Shown piece after piece: positions 62,361 to 64,000 of a stretch of DNA of 64,000 nucleotides. The first letter of the stretch is position 1. Every line of letters starts with the position of its first letter. Origin of the DNA: Streptomyces sp. 549. GTDB lineage: Bacteria > Actinomycetota > Actinomycetes > Streptomycetales > Streptomycetaceae. A program made the position numbers and the translations under genes. The stretch is taken from contig NZ_JASKMT010000006.1 in NCBI RefSeq assembly GCF_030124175.1, positions 124,001 to 188,000 of the forward strand, read 5' to 3'. The notes beneath the pieces are model-generated. The model had not been told where the DNA came from and did not search any database. It worked only from the letters and a program-made list of their open reading frames with translations.

Positions 62361-62837
62361 GTGACGCACACCGCTGTGGAGAGGGAACTGGAACTGAGGC
62401 TGGTGCTGTCGCCGGAGCGGAGGATCGCCGTGCCGGCCCGGCTGAGCTACCGCAGCGACGACCCCTACGCCGTGCACATCGCCTTCCACATCGGTTCGCC
62501 GAGCCCGGTGCACTGGACGTTCTCCCGGGACCTGCTGGTGGAGGGCGTGTTCCGGCCGAGCGGCCACGGCGACGTGCGGGTGTGGCCGACGAAGGTCGAC
62601 GACCGCACCGTGGTGTGCGTGGCCCTCAGCTCGCCGGACGGCGACGCGCTGCTCCAGGCGCCGGTGGCGCCCGTGTCGGCATGGCTGGAGCGCACGCTGC
62701 GGGTGGTGGCGCCGGGCACGGAGGGAGCGCAGTTGGGCATCGACAAGGCGATCGGCGCGCTGCTGGCGCCGGCGGGTGGTGACGACGCGCGGTTCGGCGG
62801 ACGCACCGAGGAGGGCGGCGGCGACCAGGGTGCCTGA
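62361..62837 (+). CDS. ssgG: SsgA-like sporulation/cell division regulator, probably SsgG
   Basis: 158 aa from GTG 62361. SALP fold: LELRLVLSPERRIAVPARLSYRSDDPYAVHIAFHIGS, VHWTFSRDLLVEGV, GDVRVWPTK and SSPDGDALLQAPVAPVSAWLERTLRVV. These proteins are confined to sporulating actinomycetes and place or remodel septa. Family is sure; the G paralogue is inferred from position next to a glcD-like gene, as I recall in S. coelicolor. A tandem repeat lies 84 bases downstream. Confidence 0.85.
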   Translation: MTHTAVERELELRLVLSPERRIAVPARLSYRSDDPYAVHIAFHIGSPSPVHWTFSRDLLVEGVFRPSGHGDVRVWPTKVDDRTVVCVALSSPDGDALLQAPVAPVSAWLERTLRVVAPGTEGAQLGIDKAIGALLAPAGGDDARFGGRTEEGGGDQGA

Positions 62838-62920
62838 GTGCACGGGCGGGCGGGTGGCCGGGCGGACCGAGAAGGCAGTCAGCGGGCGGAGGGAACTCCG
62901 GACTGCCGGCGTCCGCCCAC

Positions 62921-62989
62921 CGTCACGTCGTCACGTCGTCACGTCGTCACGTCGTCACGTCGTCACGTCGTCACGTCGTCACGTCGTCA
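62921..62989. repeat. 8-bp tandem repeat (CGTCACGT), about 8.6 copies
   Basis: CGTCACGT recurs without change over 62921-62989 between the convergent SsgA-like and glcD-type genes. The glcD stop codon (62987-62989) is the last part. Such perfect short repeats change copy number by slippage. Confidence 0.92.
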
Positions 62990-64000
62990 GAACAGTTTGC
63001 CCGGGTTCAGAAGGCCCAGCGGGTCGAACACCTGCTTGACGCCGCGTTGCAACTCCACTCCCACGGGCCCCAGTTCCCGGGCGAGCCAGTCCTTCTTCAG
63101 CAGGCCGACGCCGTGTTCGCCGGTGATCGTGCCGCCCAGCTCCAGCCCGAGGGCCATGATCTCGTCGAACGAGATCCGGGCGCGGGCGGCCTCGTCGGGG
63201 TCGGCGGCGTCGAAGCACACCGTCGGGTGGGTGTTGCCGTCGCCGGCGTGCGCGCAGACGCCGATGGTCAGCCGGTGCCGGGCGGCGATGGCGGCGACGC
63301 CGTCGAGCATCTCGGCCAACCGGGAACGCGGCACGCACACGTCGTCGATCATCGTGGTGCCCTTGACCGCTTCCAGGGCGACCAGCGCGGAACGCCGTGC
63401 GGCGAGCAGCAGGTCGGACTCGGCGGCGTCCTCGGCCGGCACCACCTGGACGGCTCCGGCGGCCTCGCACAGCGCACCGACGGCCGCCAGGTCTGCGGCC
63501 GGGTCGGCGGTGTCGAAGGCGGCGAGCAGCAGCGCCTCGGTGGTCTCGGGCAGTCCCATGCGGGTGAGCCGGTTGACGGCCCGCAACGTGGTGCGGTCCA
63601 TGAGTTCCAGCAGCGAGGGGGTGTGGCCGCCCTCCATGATGCGGCAGACCGCGTCGCCGGCGGCCTTGGCGGAGGGGAACTCGGCGGCGAGCGCGAGCTG
63701 TTGCGGCGGCCGGGGGCGCAGGGCCAGCACGGCGCGCACGACGACGCCCAGGCTGCCCTCGGAGCCGACGAACAGACGGGTCAGGTCGTATCCGGCGACG
63801 CCTTTCGCGGTGCGGCGCCCGGTGGTCAGCAGCCGCCCGTCGGCGAGCACCACGTCCAGGCCGAGCACGTACTCGGCGGTGACTCCGTACTTGACGCAGC
63901 ACAGCCCGCCGGAGGCGGTGCCGATGTTGCCGCCGATCGTGCACTCCTCCCAGCTGGAGGGGTCGGGCGGGTAGGACAGGCCGACCTCGGCCACGGCCCG
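62987..64000 (-). CDS. FAD-linked oxidase, GlcD/D-lactate dehydrogenase type (N-terminus outside window)
   Basis: At least 337 residues, open at the right edge, so the N-terminus and part of the FAD domain are missing. Seen: WEECTIGGNIGTASGGLCCVKYG (FAD pyrophosphate loop), GYDLTRLFVGSEGSLGVV, and the C-terminal cap with GVCAHAGDGNTHPTVC, GTITGEHGVGLLKKDWL and FDPLGLLNPGKLF. It oxidises a 2-hydroxyacid such as glycolate or D-lactate. The tandem repeat abuts its stop. Confidence 0.92.
   Translation of the reverse strand, partial: RAVAEVGLSYPPDPSSWEECTIGGNIGTASGGLCCVKYGVTAEYVLGLDVVLADGRLLTTGRRTAKGVAGYDLTRLFVGSEGSLGVVVRAVLALRPRPPQQLALAAEFPSAKAAGDAVCRIMEGGHTPSLLELMDRTTLRAVNRLTRMGLPETTEALLLAAFDTADPAADLAAVGALCEAAGAVQVVPAEDAAESDLLLAARRSALVALEAVKGTTMIDDVCVPRSRLAEMLDGVAAIAARHRLTIGVCAHAGDGNTHPTVCFDAADPDEAARARISFDEIMALGLELGGTITGEHGVGLLKKDWLARELGPVGVELQRGVKQVFDPLGLLNPGKLF

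Noticed and set aside
62921..62989. CRISPR array
   Set aside because: The units are 8 bp, contiguous and have no spacers.

Overview
High-GC actinobacterial chromosome, almost certainly Streptomyces: strong G/C third-position bias, many GTG starts, a cslA-glxA-cslZ hyphal-tip glycan locus, an SsgA-like sporulation protein, DasR boxes beside a GlcNAc PTS, and the Mec/CysO/CysM cysteine pathway. From about 18.7 kb to the right edge the gene order matches what I remember of the S. coelicolor core between roughly SCO2836 and SCO2925 (memory, not checked).

1-18.3 kb is accessory and decayed. It opens with wrecked epoxide hydrolase and cytochrome P450 genes around an intact AlkZ-type DNA glycosylase and a patched SDR, perhaps the scar of a genotoxin cluster. 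Next comes a minus-strand polymorphic-toxin operon (SseB-like, WXG100-like, 1580-aa RHS protein with an HExxH tip, zinc-ribbon putative immunity protein) trailed by older RHS/immunity debris of lower GC. Then follow a Cys-rich secreted peptide coupled to a two-TM protein, a frameshifted XRE regulator, three coupled small ORFs, an IS110-family element, a Tap-like hydrolase remnant, and an MBL hydrolase / 66-aa peptide / SnoaL group. Several genes here are broken by one-base indels, at least four of them in short homopolymers, so either real decay or base-calling error must be considered.

18.3-34.4 kb: cslA-glxA and convergent cslZ; a cobalamin riboswitch with cbtB-cbtA; a class F sortase with a His/Pro/Thr-repeat surface protein; a NagD-like HAD; a phosphonate-type module (PhnX-like HAD, TIGR03364-like FAD oxidoreductase, GntR regulator); Gfo/Idh/MocA, FAH-family and DUF445 proteins.

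34.4-42.2 kb: secreted SGNH hydrolase, class A PBP, sugE/gdx under a guanidine-III riboswitch, GroES-like protein, DUF3618 protein, bcp, then two coupled HNH nucleases built from repeated modules whose 3' end overlaps a compact tRNA with anticodon UAG. This last cluster is the most unusual thing in the window.

42.2-64 kb is core: rdgB, lipoprotein, rph, nagF/nagE with three dre sites, MBL hydrolase, cysM-cysO-leader peptide-mec, an AGCS symporter with a Crp-like palindrome upstream, DUF2017-clpS, a palindromic operator before pncB, pncA, an M6 metalloprotease, two RDD proteins, an SsgA-like protein, an 8-bp tandem repeat, and a glcD-type FAD oxidase cut by the right edge.
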